Assembly (NCBI RefSeq): GCF_900104085.1
Contig: NZ_FNLD01000001.1
Span: forward strand, 1,222,331 to 1,286,330
DNA: 64,000 nucleotides
Direction: 5' to 3'
Origin: Pseudoxanthomonas sp. CF125
GTDB lineage: Bacteria > Pseudomonadota > Gammaproteobacteria > Xanthomonadales > Xanthomonadaceae
The notes under the pieces are model-generated. The model saw only the letters and a program-made list of their open reading frames with translations. It was not told where the DNA came from and did no database searches. The position numbers and the translations under genes were made by a program. This document shows positions 45,528 through 60,333 of this stretch, in pieces. The stretch's first letter is position 1. Each line of letters starts with the position of its first letter.

Positions 45528-46478
45528 TCAATTCACCAGCTGCAGGCGGAGTTCCTTGGGCAGGGCGAAAACCATGCTCTCCGGCTCTCCGTCCAGCTCG
45601 GCTACCCCGCTGGCGCCCAGTTCGCGCAGGCGCTCGATCACGCCCTGCACCAGCACGTCGGGGGCTGAAGCGCCGGCGGTGACGCCGATGCGGCTCTTGC
45701 CCGCCACCCACGACGGCTCGATTTCCGCGGCCCCATCTATCAGGTAAGCCTCCACGCCCTCGCGCTCGGCCAGCTCGCGCAAACGGTTGGAATTGGAACT
45801 GTTGGGCGAACCCACCACCAGCATCAGGTCGCAACGCGCGGCCAGCTCGCGCACGGCGTCCTGGCGGTTCTGGGTGGCATAGCAGATGTCGTCGTGGCGC
45901 GGGCCCTGCATCTCGGGGAAACGGGCCTGCAGCGCTTCGATGATGCCGCGGGTGTCGTCCACCGACAGCGTGGTCTGGGTGGTATAGGCCAGGTTCTGCG
46001 GCTGTTCCACTTGCAGCGTGGCCACGCCCTCCAGGTCTTCCACCAGGTAGATCTTCCCTGCCCCATCTTCGCTGTTCCACTGACCCATGGTGCCTTCCAC
46101 TTCCGGGTGCCCGGCATGGCCGATCAGCACCACATCGCGGCCGGCGCGGCAATGGCGCGCGACTTCGAAATGGACCTTGGTGACCAACGGACAGGTCGCA
46201 TCGAAGATCTTCAGGCCGCGCGAAGCGGCTTCGGCGCGCACCGCCTGCGATACGCCGTGCGCGCTGAAGATCACCGTGGCGTTGTCGGGCACTTCGTCGA
46301 GCTCTTCCACGAACACCGCGCCGCGATTGCGCAGGTCTTCCACCACGAAGCGGTTGTGGACCACTTCGTGGCGGACGTAGATCGGCGCGCCCAGGGTTTC
46401 GATGGCGCGTTTGACGATCTCGATGGCGCGGTCGACACCGGCGCAGAAACCCCTGGGATTGGCGAGAAGGATGTCCAT
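45528..46478 (-). CDS. ispH: 4-hydroxy-3-methylbut-2-enyl diphosphate reductase IspH
   Basis: 316 residues from ATG 46478. The three iron-sulfur cysteines lie in [16 protein letters not shown] and I-C-Y-A-T-Q-N-R-Q. The catalytic Glu is in G-H-P-E-V-E-G-T and the substrate motif is [10 protein letters not shown]. Last step of the MEP pathway, giving IPP and DMAPP. Seven bases after lspA in the ribF-ileS-lspA-ispH group. Confidence 0.97.
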   Translation of the reverse strand: MDILLANPRGFCAGVDRAIEIVKRAIETLGAPIYVRHEVVHNRFVVEDLRNRGAVFVEELDEVPDNATVIFSAHGVSQAVRAEAASRGLKIFDATCPLVTKVHFEVARHCRAGRDVVLIGHAGHPEVEGTMGQWNSEDGAGKIYLVEDLEGVATLQVEQPQNLAYTTQTTLSVDDTRGIIEALQARFPEMQGPRHDDICYATQNRQDAVRELAARCDLMLVVGSPNSSNSNRLRELAEREGVEAYLIDGAAEIEPSWVAGKSRIGVTAGASAPDVLVQGVIERLRELGASGVAELDGEPESMVFALPKELRLQLVN

Positions 46479-46485
46479 GGCGCGA

Positions 46486-46989
46486 TTATGGACCTTTGGC
46501 CTTGCGCTTGCCGTCAAACAGACCGAACAGAGCGATGCCGATGGCGCCCCCGACAATGGCCGAATCGGCCAGGTTGAAGGCCGGCCAATAGTGCTCGCGC
46601 CAGTGCCACTGGATGAAATCGACCACGTGCCCATGCATCAGGCGATCGATGACGTTGCCCAGTGCCCCGCCGATCACCAGCGCATAGGGCGCCGCCTGGC
46701 GCCAGTCCCCGCGCGCCGTGCGCGACAGCCAGAATCCCAGCAAGCCGCTGATGGCGACAGCGAGGATCGTGAAGAACCAGATCTGCCAGCCGCCCGCATC
46801 GCTCAGAAAGCTGAACGCAGCCCCGGTGTTGTAGGTGCGGTACCAGTTCCAGAAGCCCTCGATCACCGGGATAGCGGTGTATTCCGGCAGCTTCGCCAGC
46901 ACCCAAGCTTTGCTCAGCTGGTCCAGAGCGATGACGACGATGGACAGGATCAGCCAGGTGAGGGCGCTGGGTTTGGGGTGATTGGACAT
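46486..46989 (-). CDS. lspA: Lipoprotein signal peptidase LspA
   Basis: 167 residues, four membrane helices. The catalytic aspartates are in G-N-V-I-D-R-L and F-N-L-A-D-S-A, with Y-N-T-G-A-A-F-S before them. It cleaves prolipoproteins, which would include the NodT-type factor and the ankyrin lipoprotein of this window. ATG 46989. Confidence 0.97.
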   Translation of the reverse strand: MSNHPKPSALTWLILSIVVIALDQLSKAWVLAKLPEYTAIPVIEGFWNWYRTYNTGAAFSFLSDAGGWQIWFFTILAVAISGLLGFWLSRTARGDWRQAAPYALVIGGALGNVIDRLMHGHVVDFIQWHWREHYWPAFNLADSAIVGGAIGIALFGLFDGKRKAKGP

Positions 46990-47012
46990 GTGGGACGACG
47001 CCTTCGTTTGTT

Positions 47013-47147
47013 CCCTTCTCCCACCGGGAGAAGGTGCCCCGCAGGGGCGGATGAGGGAATGGATTTTCAGATCACGGAAAAACTCTGGCGCGGACAGCTC
47101 CCTCCCTCATCCGTCGCTTCGCGCCACCTTCTCCCGGAGGGAGAAGG
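47013..47147. repeat. Repeat element, family 8, copy 2
   Basis: Left CCCTTCTCCCACCGGGAGAA with GGATGAGGG and right CCTCATCC to CTTCTCCCGGAGGGAGAAGG are inverted. Same style as 27093-27270. Fills most of the lspA-ileS gap. Confidence 0.82.
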
Positions 47148-47157
47148 AAACGCAAGA

Positions 47158-49989
47158 TCAGAACCACTTCCTGTCTTCGCCCGGACCTTCGATATTGGAG
47201 ACGCAGCGGCCGCACAGCTCCGGGTGCCGCGCATCCACACCGACGTCGGCGCGATGGTGCCAGCAGCGCACGCATTTGGCCTTGGTGCTCGGCTGCGCCA
47301 GCACGAACACCTCGTCGGCATTGACCGCCGAAACGCTGACATCGCCGCTGATGAACAGGAAGCGGAGCTCCTCGGCAAGCGGTTGCCACTTGGCGGCCGT
47401 TTCGGCGTTCGCCGACACCGCGATTTCCGCGTCCAGCGCCGCGCCGATCACGCCGTTGGCGCGCATCGGTTCCAGCACCTTGGCCATCTGCTCGCGCAGC
47501 GCCAGAAGCTTGTCGAAGTCTTCGGCCGACAACGGCGCGTCCGCAGGCAGCGGCACCAGGCCGTCGTACCAGGTGGTGAACAGCACGTTGGCCGCGCGTT
47601 CGCCCGGCAGGAAACCCCAGATTTCGTCGGCGGTGAAGCTGAGGATCGGCGCGACCCAGCGCGTGAACGCCTCCAGGATATGGAACATCGCGCTCTGCGC
47701 CGAACGGCGGCCGCGCGAATCTTCCCGCATGGTGTACAGGCGGTCCTTGGTCACGTCCAGGTACAGCGAACCCAGATCGACGCTGCAGAAATTGAGCAGG
47801 GTCTGCACGATTTCGGCGAAGTCGTAGCGCTCGTAGGCCGCGACGATCTTCTGCTGCACTTCGAAGGCGCGGTGCACGACCCAGCGATCCAGCGCCACCA
47901 TGTCTGCGGGCGCCACCAGATCGCGCACGGGATCGAAACCGTCCAGATTGCTCAGCAAAAAACGCGCCGTATTGCGCAGACGGCGGTAGGCGTCGGCATT
48001 GCGCTTCAGGATTTCCTGCGACAGCGACATCTCGTTGCTGTAGTCGGCCGAGGCTATCCACAGACGCAGGATGTCCGCGCCCAGCGTCTTCATGATGTCC
48101 TGCGGCTCGATGCCGTTGCCCAGCGACTTGGACATCTTGCGGCCGTTCTCGTCCACGGTGAAACCGTGGGTGAGGCACTGCCGGTAAGGCGCGTGCTTGT
48201 CGATGGCCACGCCGGTGAGCAGCGAAGACTGGAACCAGCCGCGATGCTGGTCCGAACCTTCCAGATACAGATCGGCCGGCTTGCCGAAGCCGCGATCCAG
48301 CAGCACGCCTTCATGGGTGACGCCGGAGTCGAACCACACATCCAGGATGTCGGTGGTCTTCTCGTATTCCTTGGCTTCCTCGCCCAGCAGTTTGGCTGCG
48401 TCCAGCGCATACCAGACGTCCACACCGCCCTGCTCCACTTTGTCGGCCACCACGCGCATGAGCTCCACCGTGCGAGGATGCGGCTCGCCGGTTTCGCGGT
48501 GTACGAACAAAGTGATCGGCACGCCCCAGGTGCGCTGGCGGCTGATGCACCAATCGGGTCGGCCTTCGATCATGCCGGCGATACGCGCTTCGCCCCAGGC
48601 GGGATACCACTTCACGTGCTTGATCGCGGCCAGAGCGTCACGACGCAGATGCGCCTGTTCCATCGAGATGAACCATTGCGGCGTGGCCCGGAACACCACC
48701 GGCGTGCGGTGGCGCCAGCAATGCGGGTAGCTGTGCTCCAGCTTGTGGAAGGCGAGCAGCGCGCCGCTTTCGCGCAGCACTTCGACGATGGCGTCGTTGG
48801 CTTTCCAGATATGCAATCCAGCAAGTACGAGCTTGCCGGCAGGCGGCGTGGACGGCAGGTACACGCCGCGCCCGTCCACCGGATTCATCTGCGCCGCGGT
48901 GTAGCGTTCGATCAGGCCGTATTTCTGGCCGACCACGAAGTCTTCCTGGCCATGCCCCGGCGCGGTGTGCACGGCGCCGGTGCCGTCTTCGGCGGAGACG
49001 TGATCGCCCAGGATCACCGGGATCTCGCGTTCGGCATAGAAGGGATGCTTCAACACCACGCCTTCCAGCGCGCTACCCTTGGCGTGCGCATGCGTCACCG
49101 GCTCGGCGACGCCATAACGCTGCAGCGCGCGCGCGGCGAGCGCTTCGGCGACCACCAGCCAGCGCCGCTGGCCGTTGTGCGCCGGTCCTTCGACCAGCGC
49201 GTAATCCAGGTCCGGACCCAGCGACACGGCCAGCGAGGCGGGAAGCGTCCAGGGGGTGGTGGTCCAGATCGGCACCGCCACTTCCACCCCTTGCGGCACG
49301 GTCACGTCGAACGCCGCCGCCAATGCCTTGGCATCGCGCACGATGTAGGCGACGTCCACCGCCGGCGAAACCTTGTCCTGGTATTCGATCTCGGCCTCGG
49401 CCAGCGCCGAGCCGCAGTCGAAACACCAATGCACAGGCTTGGCGCCGCGCAACAGGTGGCCGTTGGCCACGATCTTGGACAATGCGCGGATTTCGTCGGC
49501 CTCGAACTTGAAATTGAGCGTGAGGTACGGGTTTTCCCAATCGCCGATCACGCCCAGGCGCTTGAAGTCGCGGCGCTGGATGTCGATCTGTTCGTTGGCG
49601 AACTCGCGGCATTTTTCGCGGAATTGCGCAGCGTCGAGCTTCACGCCGACCTTGCCGTGTTTCTTTTCCACCGCGATCTCGATCGGCAGGCCATGGCAAT
49701 CCCATCCCGGCACGTACGGCGCGTCGAAACCCGCTACGTACTTCGATTTGACGATGATGTCCTTGAGTATCTTGTTGACCGCATGGCCCAGGTGGATGGC
49801 GCCGTTGGCGTAGGGCGGGCCGTCGTGCAGCACGAACAACGGCCGGCCCTTGGCGTTGGCGCGCAGCTGCGCGTACAGGCCATCGGCCTCCCAGCGCGCC
49901 AGGGTCTGCGGTTCGCGCTTGGGCAGGTCGCCGCGCATCGGGAATTCCGTGGCGGGCAGGTGCAGCGTTGCTTTGTAATCCTGGGTCAC
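47158..49989 (-). CDS. ileS: Isoleucyl-tRNA synthetase
   Basis: 943 residues, GTG start overlapping the ribF stop. HIGH motif H-L-G-H in N-G-A-I-H-L-G-H, editing (CP1) domain in the middle, and K-M-S-K-S in [10 protein letters not shown]. The C-terminal zinc finger is C-V-R-C-W and C-G-R-C. Class I synthetase charging tRNA-Ile. Length and layout match the E. coli-type enzyme. The huge antisense frame across it is a composition artefact. Confidence 0.99.
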   Translation of the reverse strand: MTQDYKATLHLPATEFPMRGDLPKREPQTLARWEADGLYAQLRANAKGRPLFVLHDGPPYANGAIHLGHAVNKILKDIIVKSKYVAGFDAPYVPGWDCHGLPIEIAVEKKHGKVGVKLDAAQFREKCREFANEQIDIQRRDFKRLGVIGDWENPYLTLNFKFEADEIRALSKIVANGHLLRGAKPVHWCFDCGSALAEAEIEYQDKVSPAVDVAYIVRDAKALAAAFDVTVPQGVEVAVPIWTTTPWTLPASLAVSLGPDLDYALVEGPAHNGQRRWLVVAEALAARALQRYGVAEPVTHAHAKGSALEGVVLKHPFYAEREIPVILGDHVSAEDGTGAVHTAPGHGQEDFVVGQKYGLIERYTAAQMNPVDGRGVYLPSTPPAGKLVLAGLHIWKANDAIVEVLRESGALLAFHKLEHSYPHCWRHRTPVVFRATPQWFISMEQAHLRRDALAAIKHVKWYPAWGEARIAGMIEGRPDWCISRQRTWGVPITLFVHRETGEPHPRTVELMRVVADKVEQGGVDVWYALDAAKLLGEEAKEYEKTTDILDVWFDSGVTHEGVLLDRGFGKPADLYLEGSDQHRGWFQSSLLTGVAIDKHAPYRQCLTHGFTVDENGRKMSKSLGNGIEPQDIMKTLGADILRLWIASADYSNEMSLSQEILKRNADAYRRLRNTARFLLSNLDGFDPVRDLVAPADMVALDRWVVHRAFEVQQKIVAAYERYDFAEIVQTLLNFCSVDLGSLYLDVTKDRLYTMREDSRGRRSAQSAMFHILEAFTRWVAPILSFTADEIWGFLPGERAANVLFTTWYDGLVPLPADAPLSAEDFDKLLALREQMAKVLEPMRANGVIGAALDAEIAVSANAETAAKWQPLAEELRFLFISGDVSVSAVNADEVFVLAQPSTKAKCVRCWHHRADVGVDARHPELCGRCVSNIEGPGEDRKWF

Positions 49990-50939
49990 GCGGTCGCTCG
50001 TAGTCGTTGTTCGGAAAGGAGGCGGCGCGCGGTTTCGGCGTCGCGTTGCATCTGCTCGGTCAGCGAAGGCAGATCGGGGAATTTGAGTTCGTCGCGCAGC
50101 TTGGCGACGAATTCGACTTCGATATGGCGACCGTACAGATCGCCGTCGAAATCGAACAGGTGCGCTTCCAGCAAAGGTTCGACGCCGTCGACGGTGGGAC
50201 GCGTGCCGAAACTCGACACCGAAGCATGGGGGCGCTCGCCCACTCCATGCACCCAGGTCGCGTAGATGCCGGAAAGCGCCGGCACTTTCGGAAACCGCAG
50301 GTTGGCGGTGGGGAAACCCAGCGTGCGGCCGAGCTGTTTGCCGCGGACCACGCGTCCGCCGATCGAATAAGCGCGGCCCAGCAGGCGCGAGGCATCGGTG
50401 AAGTCGCCGCTTCGCAGGGCTTCGCGGATACGGGTGCTGGAGACGCGTTCGCCCTGCAGCAGCACGGGTTCGATTTCATCGGCCGAAAAGCCGAGTTCCC
50501 TGCCCATCTGCTTCAACAAGGGCAGATCGCCGCCGCGCCGATGGCCGAAGCGGAAATCCGGGCCGATCCAGACCTCGCGCGCGCCGAGCCGTCCGATCAG
50601 CAGTTTGCGCACGAATTCCTCCGCGCTCATGGCCGACAGGCGCGCGTCGAACCGCAGCAGGCCGACGCTGTCCGCGCCCAGGTCGCGCAGGCCCTGGTAC
50701 TTGCCTCGCGCCAGGGTCAGGCGCGGCGGCGGCAGGTCGCGGGAAAAGAACTCGCGCGGCAGCGGCTCGAAGCTCAGCGCCACCGCCGGCAAGGACAAAT
50801 CGCGGGCACGGGCGACGGCGTGGCGCACCAGCGCCCGATGGCCCAGGTGCAGACCGTCGAAGGCGCCGATGCAGACCACGCTACCGTGCGGGAACAACGC
50901 CCCACCATCGACGTCACGAAACAGCCTGCTCATCGTCAT
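49986..50939 (-). CDS. ribF: Bifunctional riboflavin kinase/FAD synthetase RibF
   Basis: 317 residues. N-terminal FAD synthetase with [11 protein letters not shown] (nucleotidyltransferase HxGH) and [10 protein letters not shown]-terminal riboflavin kinase with [11 protein letters not shown]. Makes FMN and FAD from riboflavin. Start at 50939; an ATG six bases later (50933) is equally possible. Confidence 0.96.
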   Translation of the reverse strand: MTMSRLFRDVDGGALFPHGSVVCIGAFDGLHLGHRALVRHAVARARDLSLPAVALSFEPLPREFFSRDLPPPRLTLARGKYQGLRDLGADSVGLLRFDARLSAMSAEEFVRKLLIGRLGAREVWIGPDFRFGHRRGGDLPLLKQMGRELGFSADEIEPVLLQGERVSSTRIREALRSGDFTDASRLLGRAYSIGGRVVRGKQLGRTLGFPTANLRFPKVPALSGIYATWVHGVGERPHASVSSFGTRPTVDGVEPLLEAHLFDFDGDLYGRHIEVEFVAKLRDELKFPDLPSLTEQMQRDAETARRLLSEQRLRATA

Positions 50940-50963
50940 GAAGTATAGCCGGGCAGCCGCAAC

Positions 50964-52595
50964 TCAATGTCCGCGCAGGTCGCGGGGACGAATGCCCTGC
51001 AGCCACAGCAATGCCCCGTAAATGGCACCGCCAGACCCGACCAACACGGCCAAACGCCAGCCCCGCTGCCACCAGGACCATGGCGTCCAGTCCTGCCAGA
51101 GCCACAGAAGCGCTGCCAGCACCAGGATCATGGCCAGGCTGGCGACAACGATCTGGCGGATGAATTTCCTCCATCCGGGCTGCACTTCGTACACCGCCGC
51201 TCGCCGCAGGTACCACCACAGCTGCAGTGCGTTCAGCCACCCGGCCAGAGCGATGGCCAGCGCGAGCAAGGCATGCATGCCGGGCAAGTGTTCCAGAGCT
51301 GCGAACCACCTGCCGCCGCTTTTGGCCAGCGCAGCCTGGCCAGCGTCGGTGAAGGCCAGCACAGACGCGAACAACAATGCGGTGAACAAGGCGTTGGCCG
51401 CCACCGAGACCACGGCTGCCTTGACCGGGGTACGTGTGTCCTGTCGCGAATAAAAGGCAGGAGCCAGCACTTTGACCAGCAGGAACGCCGGCACCGCCAT
51501 CGATTGGGTCATCAGGCTGAGGCTGCTCATGCGGGTATCCACCGCATCGAACTCGCGATATTGGAACAAGGTCGACATCAGCGGCTGCGCGCACATCACC
51601 AGGCCGACGCATGCCGGAATGCCGATCAGCAGGCAGAGCCTGAATCCCCAGTCCAGGCCCTTCGAGAAGCCCGCCGGATCGGTGGAAGCGTGACGGCTGG
51701 ACAAGTGCGGCAGGATCACCGTGCCGATGGCGACGCCGAACATGCCCAGGGGGAATTCCAGCAAGCGGTCGCTGTAGTAGAGCCAGGTAACGCTGCCACC
51801 CACCAGGAACGAAGCCATCAGGGTGTTCAGCAACAGGTTCACCTGTGCGACGGAGGAGCCGAACAAGGTCGGCACCATCAGCTTCATGATTTTGCGGACG
51901 CCCGCGTCCGCGGCTCCCCATCGCGGCCTCGGCAACAGGCCCAGCTTCGCCAGCGACGGCAGTTGGAACGCCAGTTGCAGGACACCCGCGGCGAATACGC
52001 CCCAGGCCAGGGCGAGAATGGGGTCCAGCCCCCAGCGCGGCATCAACGGCGTCAGCCATAGCGCCGCCGCGATCATCGAAACGTTCATCAATACGGGCGA
52101 GACGGCCGGTATCGCGAATCTCCCGTAGGTGTTGAGAATCCCGCCGGCCAGCGAGGCCAGAGAGATGAACAGCGCGTACGGGAACGTAATCCGCAGCATT
52201 TCCGTCGCTAGGCGGGCCTGCTCGCTGCCCACCTCGAAGCCAGGAGCGAAAAGCCGCATCACCCAGGGCGCCGCCAGCACCGCGACCGCGGTCAGCACCA
52301 GCAGGGCCGCGGTGAGGGTGCCGGCGACCCGGTCCACCAGTTCTTTCACCGCCCGCTGGTCGCCCCTGGCCTTGTACTCGGCCAGCACCGGCACGAAAGC
52401 CATGGAAAACGACCCTTCCGCCGACAGCCGCCGCATGAAATTGGGGATGCGGAAGGCCACCACGAAGGCGTCCATGGCCGGTCCGGCCCCGAAAACCGCC
52501 GCGTAGATCTGGTCCCGGACCAGCCCGGACAGCCGGGACAGGAAGGTCATGGAGCTGAAAACGGCCGTGGAACGCAGCAGACCCTTGCCGCTCAT
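50964..52595 (-). CDS. murJ: Lipid II flippase MurJ
   Basis: 543 residues from ATG 52595, about 14 helices of the MOP superfamily. Typical N-terminal segments S-M-T-F-L-S-R-L-S-G-L-V-R-D, A-F-R-I-P-N-F-M-R-R-L-S-A-E-G-S-F, and A-P-A-F-Y-S-R-Q-D-T-R-T-P-V-K, matching MurJ/MviN. Moves lipid-linked peptidoglycan precursor across the inner membrane. It is the first gene of the murJ-ribF-ileS-lspA-ispH series and divergent from rpsT. Confidence 0.97.
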   Translation of the reverse strand: MSGKGLLRSTAVFSSMTFLSRLSGLVRDQIYAAVFGAGPAMDAFVVAFRIPNFMRRLSAEGSFSMAFVPVLAEYKARGDQRAVKELVDRVAGTLTAALLVLTAVAVLAAPWVMRLFAPGFEVGSEQARLATEMLRITFPYALFISLASLAGGILNTYGRFAIPAVSPVLMNVSMIAAALWLTPLMPRWGLDPILALAWGVFAAGVLQLAFQLPSLAKLGLLPRPRWGAADAGVRKIMKLMVPTLFGSSVAQVNLLLNTLMASFLVGGSVTWLYYSDRLLEFPLGMFGVAIGTVILPHLSSRHASTDPAGFSKGLDWGFRLCLLIGIPACVGLVMCAQPLMSTLFQYREFDAVDTRMSSLSLMTQSMAVPAFLLVKVLAPAFYSRQDTRTPVKAAVVSVAANALFTALLFASVLAFTDAGQAALAKSGGRWFAALEHLPGMHALLALAIALAGWLNALQLWWYLRRAAVYEVQPGWRKFIRQIVVASLAMILVLAALLWLWQDWTPWSWWQRGWRLAVLVGSGGAIYGALLWLQGIRPRDLRGH

Positions 52596-52708
52596 GGGCG
52601 CCTTCCCGCCGGGTTGACCCAAGTCCTTGAATACCCCATAATTTCGCGTTCGTTTTTCCGCATTCCGCCCATTACCGCTCCACCCAACGATTTCCTAGGA
52701 TACCCACC

Positions 52709-52978
52709 GTGGCAAATATCAAGTCCGCCAAGAAGCGCGCCAAGCAGGCCGTCGTGCGCAATATGCGCAACACCGGCCAGCGTTCGATGCTGCGCACCGC
52801 CGTCAAGAAAGTGCTCAAGGCGCTGGACGCCAACGACGCCGCCGGCGCCCAGGCTGCCTTCGCTGTGGCTCAGCCGATCCTGGACCGCTTCAGCTCGCGC
52901 GGTCTGATCCACAAGAACAAGGCCGCCCGTCACAAGAGCCGCCTGACCGCCCGCATCAAGGCCCTGCAAGCCGCCTGA
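52709..52978 (+). CDS. rpsT: 30S ribosomal protein S20
   Basis: 89 residues, GTG start at 52709 with AGGA upstream. [13 protein letters not shown] and [12 protein letters not shown] are S20 hallmarks. Assembles early on 16S rRNA. A rare start codon is also used for rpsT in E. coli, where it serves autoregulation. Followed by a terminator. Confidence 0.98.
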   Translation: MANIKSAKKRAKQAVVRNMRNTGQRSMLRTAVKKVLKALDANDAAGAQAAFAVAQPILDRFSSRGLIHKNKAARHKSRLTARIKALQAA

Positions 52979-53002
52979 TACGCAGCGATCCGCAATACCG
53001 AG

Positions 53003-53028
53003 AAACCCGGCTTCGGCCGGGTTTTTTG
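53003..53028 (+). terminator. Intrinsic terminator of rpsT
   Basis: Stem AACCCGGC / GCCGGGTT with TTCG loop, then six T. Confidence 0.93.
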
Positions 53029-53034
53029 CTTTTC

Positions 53035-53101
53035 GTAGAGCTGAGCTTGCTCGGCTGCTTTTACCCTTACGCGAAAAGCAGCCGAGCAAGCTCGGCTCTA
53101 C
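53035..53101. repeat. REP doublet, family 2, copy 2
   Basis: GTAGAGCTGAGCTTGCTCGG and its inverted partner ending GCTCGGCTCTAC at 53101, with complementary GCTTTT/AAAAGC inside. Same family as 28916-28979. Confidence 0.9.
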
Positions 53102-53126
53102 AAAGAAGCAAGACACGGCTTCGGCC

Positions 53127-54331
<1,205 letters not shown>

Positions 54332-54382
54332 ATCGATTTATTGCGTTGGTGCTTGATTGTTCGGAATTGCCGGGCAAGAAAC

Positions 54383-54408
54383 GAAAAGCCCCGCACGCGG
54401 CGGGGCCA
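54383..54408 (-). terminator. Probable terminator after rpmA
   Basis: Read leftward: GCCCCGC stem, five-base loop, GCGGGGC, then TTTTCG. May attenuate between rpmA and obgE. Confidence 0.75.
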
Positions 54409-54429
54409 TTCGCTCGTTGCCGCGAAAGC

Positions 54430-54690
54430 TTACGCCTCGGCGACGACGCTCACGGTGCGGCGCTTTTTGGCGCCCTTCACCGAGAACTCGACCTTGCCGT
54501 CGACCAGCGCGAACAGCGTGTGGTCGCGGCCCAGGCCCACGCCCGGACCCGGATGGAACTCGGTGCCGCGCTGGCGCACGATGATGTTGCCTGCGTCGAT
54601 GGCCTGGCCGCCGTAGATCTTGACGCCCAGCATCTTCGGATTGGAGTCGCGGCCGTTGCGCGAGGAGCCTACGCCCTTTTTATGTGCCAT
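54430..54690 (-). CDS. rpmA: 50S ribosomal protein L27
   Basis: 86 residues: [16 protein letters not shown], the L27 N-terminus reaching the peptidyl-transferase centre, and [15 protein letters not shown] ribosome site. Eleven bases after rplU. Confidence 0.99.
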   Translation of the reverse strand: MAHKKGVGSSRNGRDSNPKMLGVKIYGGQAIDAGNIIVRQRGTEFHPGPGVGLGRDHTLFALVDGKVEFSVKGAKKRRTVSVVAEA

Positions 54691-54701
54691 GACTTATCTC
54701 C

Positions 54702-55022
54702 TTACTTACTGTCACCACCGGCGATGCCGGTGATTTCGATTTCGGTGTAGTGCTGCCGGTGGCCCATTTGCTTCTTGTGGTGCTTGCGGCGGCGGAACTT
54801 GATGATGCGCACCTTGTCGGCGCGACCATGGGACTTGACGGTGGCGGTGACCGAAGCGCCTTTCAGCGCGTCGCCGAGCTTGACGCCCTCGCCGTCGCCC
54901 AGCATCAGGATCTGGTCGAACTTGATCTCCTTGCCAGCTTCGGTTTCGAGCTTCTCGACGCGAATCGTTTCGCCCGTCATCACGCGGTATTGCTTACCGC
55001 CGGTGACTAGAACTGCGTACAT
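54702..55022 (-). CDS. rplU: 50S ribosomal protein L21
   Basis: 106 residues: [14 protein letters not shown] and [15 protein letters not shown], the L21 signature. GAAGGAAA upstream of ATG. First gene of rplU-rpmA. Confidence 0.99.
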   Translation of the reverse strand: MYAVLVTGGKQYRVMTGETIRVEKLETEAGKEIKFDQILMLGDGEGVKLGDALKGASVTATVKSHGRADKVRIIKFRRRKHHKKQMGHRQHYTEIEITGIAGGDSK

Positions 55023-55142
55023 GGGTGTTTCCTTCTGTAGTTATTTTATTGACCCTGCCGCCATCGAGGGCGGACAGAAGCGGAATTGTAAGCCTTTCAG
55101 CAGGTTAGGGTCAACATTCCAGCCTCCCGAGCCTGCTTGGGG

Positions 55143-55240
55143 GTGGGAGCGGCGTCCGGCCGCGGGCTTCCACCGGCCTCCGGCCGGCTCCGAGGGAGTC
55201 GACGCCCCATTGAGAGCTCGCGGCGGGACGCCGCTCCCAC
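55143..55240. repeat. REP-like doublet, family 7
   Basis: GTGGGAGCGGCGTCCGGCCG at 55143 and its inverted partner ending ACGCCGCTCCCAC at 55240. GTGG head variant of the REP design. Lies in the 340-bp gap between divergent rplU and uvrA, otherwise without genes. An SOS box was not seen there. Confidence 0.85.
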
Positions 55241-55362
55241 GGCCCGTCCACCTTCCTGTCCGCCACCGCCCAGCGCGGCCAGACCGCCTTTTAATATGGG
55301 CATTTGCCCCCAGATCGAGGGATCGCTACGCTTCCCTGTTCGCTGACCGGATCCCCCACCCG

Positions 55363-58337
<2,975 letters not shown>

Positions 58338-58341
<4 letters not shown>

Positions 58342-58760
58342 CCGGCCAGGCAGGCTTGCAGGGTGGGCCGATCGCGCGTGTCGTCATCAGCGTGCGCTGG
58401 GGGGACATGGATGCGTTCAACCATGTCAACAACGCGCAGTATCTGCGCTATCTGGAAGAAGCGCGGGTGCAATGGCTTGCGGGAATTCCGGGAGTCTCAC
58501 TGGCCGACCGCATCGCGCCCGTGCTGGTGGCGAGCAACGTCAACTACCGGCGACCGATCGAATGGCCGAACGAGATCGCCGTGGAGTTGTTCATCGAGAA
58601 AATCGGCAACAGCAGCCTGACCATGGGTCATCGCATGTCGTCTTCGACCGATGGAGCCGTGCTGTATTCCGACGGCAATGTGGTGATGGTGTGGATAGAT
58701 ACGCAGACCGGAAAGAGCGTGCCGTTGCCGGAAGCTATAAAAGCTGCTTGCGCTGTCTAA
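58338..58760 (+). CDS. Acyl-CoA thioesterase, hotdog fold (4-HBT type)
   Basis: 140 residues, GTG start overlapping the uvrA stop (GTGA). Active-site region [22 protein letters not shown], with the catalytic Asp of the 4-hydroxybenzoyl-CoA thioesterase/YbgC-FadM group. Then N-Y-R-R-P-I. Releases free acids from acyl-CoA; substrate unknown. Confidence 0.92.
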
Positions 58761-58786
58761 CGCTAGAAACTGATGTTAGAAAAAAA

Positions 58787-58891
58787 CCCGTTCGTGGTGA
58801 GCTTGTCGAACCACGCCTTTCGCCTAAATCTCGAATAGAAGGCTTTGACTACCCGCTAAGAGCGTGGTTCGACAGGCTCACCACGAACGGG
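58787..58891. repeat. Inverted repeat, family 3, copy 2
   Basis: Arms 58787-58816 and 58862-58891, inverted copies of CCCGTTCGTGGTGAGC plus extension, 45 bp apart. Same family as 24290-24543 but uninterrupted. Confidence 0.9.
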
Positions 58892-58971
58892 TTACGGAGC
58901 ATGGGGCTTCCCCGCCAAATTGCCCGGCGATTCATAACCGCTCGCTCATGCAGCCGATAGCGCTACGAGCG

Positions 58972-59448
58972 CTACGGCGCAGGCTTCCTCACCACCAGCT
59001 CCGACAAAATCTCCCGCCCGTCCTGCAGCTTGAAGTTCACCACCACCTTGCTGCCTTCCTTCAACGGCGCGCGCGGCTGCATCAGCATCAGATGCAGGCC
59101 GCCGGGCTTGAGCGTGGCCGCATCGTCGGGCGCGATACGCAGCTGTTCTATCTCGCGCATGCGGTTGACGCCGTCCACGTTGCGGGTTTCGTGGATCGAC
59201 ACGTCGCCGAAGGCCGGGCTGCTGGCCGACACGATGACTACCGGCATCGGACAGGGATTGGCGATACGGCCGAACCCGGCCATCATCGGCATGGCCGCGG
59301 GCGGCAACCGCACCCAGCCCTCCTTCATCGCCGGTGCGCACTCTTTCGCGCTCGCCTGCAGCGCAGCGGCAGTCAATAGAAGCGCAACCGCGTATTTCGC
59401 GAGCTTCCGCCCGGCCCGCATCCACTTGCCATGATGTCTTTTGTCCAT
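58972..59448 (-). CDS. Periplasmic copper chaperone PCu(A)C-family protein
   Basis: 158 residues from ATG 59448. Signal peptide with A-V-A-L-L-L-T-A-A-A-L-Q-A-S-A. The mature part has V-R-L-P-P-A-A-M-P-M-M-A-G-F, then H-E-T-R-N-V-D-G-V-N-R-M-R and P-G-G-L-H-L-M-L-M. This is the H-x(n)-M ... H-x-M copper(I) motif of DUF461/PCu(A)C. Such proteins pass copper to the CuA centre of cytochrome oxidase. No SCO gene is adjacent. Confidence 0.9.
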   Translation of the reverse strand: MDKRHHGKWMRAGRKLAKYAVALLLTAAALQASAKECAPAMKEGWVRLPPAAMPMMAGFGRIANPCPMPVVIVSASSPAFGDVSIHETRNVDGVNRMREIEQLRIAPDDAATLKPGGLHLMLMQPRAPLKEGSKVVVNFKLQDGREILSELVVRKPAP

Positions 59449-59486
59449 GCGCTTATGATATCCGCCGGACCCACCGGAGAAAGTGA

Positions 59487-60263
59487 ATGACCGCACTCGT
59501 CGAAATCATCGCCCATGGCGCGATCCGCGAGCTCCGCCTGGCGCGTGCGCCGGTCAATGCGCTCAACACCGATCTGTGCCGGGCGCTGATCGTGGCACTG
59601 AATGCGGCGGTGGCCGACGGCGTGCACGGCATCGTGCTGTCCGGCAACGAAAAAGTTTTTTCCGCCGGCCTGGACGTGCCTCACCTGATGTCGCACGGCG
59701 AGGACCGCCACGCCTTGCTGGACAGTTGGCATGCCTTTTTCGGCGCGGCCCGCACCCTGGCCGAATCGCGGGTGCCGGTGGTGGCCGCACTGACCGGGCA
59801 CTCTCCCGCCGGCGGCTGCGTGCTGGCCCTGTGCTGCGACTATCGGATCATGGCGCGCAGTCCGGACCCCGCGCGGCCCTTCGCCATCGGCCTCAATGAA
59901 ACCCAGGTCGGGCTGGTGGCGCCGGAAGGCATCCAGCAATTGCTCCGCAGGGTGGTCGGCATCTATCGCGCCGAACGTCTGCTGGTGGCCGGCGAACTGG
60001 TGCCCGCCGATCGCGCGCTCGAGATCGGACTGATCGACGAGCTGGTCGCCGGCAATGAAGTGGTGCCGCGCGCGGTGGCCTGGCTGCAACGGTTGTTGCA
60101 GCTGCCCACCCATCCGATGCTGCAGACCCGCACCATCGCGCGCGCTGACCTGGTGGCCGCGTTGCATCCCGATAACATCCAGATGGACCGCTTCATCGAA
60201 GCCTGGTATGCGCCGGACACGCAGACGGCGTTGCAGGCCTTGATCGCAAAATTGCGCAAGTAG
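59487..60263 (+). CDS. Crotonase-family enoyl-CoA delta-isomerase (ECI1-like)
   Basis: 258 residues. Closest in pattern to mitochondrial delta3,delta2-enoyl-CoA isomerase. Oxyanion-hole segments are F-S-A-G-L-D and G-H-S-P-A-G-G-C-V-L-A-L. The single catalytic Glu is in I-G-L-N-E-T-Q-V-G-L-V-A-P; the first hydratase Glu is missing. Would shift double bonds in beta-oxidation of unsaturated fatty acids. The TAG stop lies in the head of a REP element. Confidence 0.85.
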   Translation: MTALVEIIAHGAIRELRLARAPVNALNTDLCRALIVALNAAVADGVHGIVLSGNEKVFSAGLDVPHLMSHGEDRHALLDSWHAFFGAARTLAESRVPVVAALTGHSPAGGCVLALCCDYRIMARSPDPARPFAIGLNETQVGLVAPEGIQQLLRRVVGIYRAERLLVAGELVPADRALEIGLIDELVAGNEVVPRAVAWLQRLLQLPTHPMLQTRTIARADLVAALHPDNIQMDRFIEAWYAPDTQTALQALIAKLRK

Positions 60264-60333
60264 GTCGGGGCTACGCCCCCGACTCCAGGGCGAACAGTTT
60301 TCCCCGCGCGTCGGGGGCGTAGCCCCGACCTAC
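60260..60333. repeat. REP doublet, family 1, copy 2
   Basis: Left arm from 60260 (GTAGGTCGGGGCTACGCCCC) and right arm 60308-60333 are inverted. The left GTAG supplies the isomerase TAG (60261-60263). The right one, on the minus strand, supplies the sseA TAG (60330-60332). Both convergent genes thus end in one element. Confidence 0.92.

Noticed and set aside
46402..50265. 1287-residue plus-strand open frame opposite lspA, ileS and ribF
   Set aside because: It is antisense to three well-supported genes; high-GC codon usage keeps this frame open. Composition is typical of a shadow (runs of His, Arg, Gln) with no domain.
55023..55362. SOS box upstream of uvrA
   Set aside because: No TTAG-N6-TACTA on either strand; only a REP-like doublet was found.
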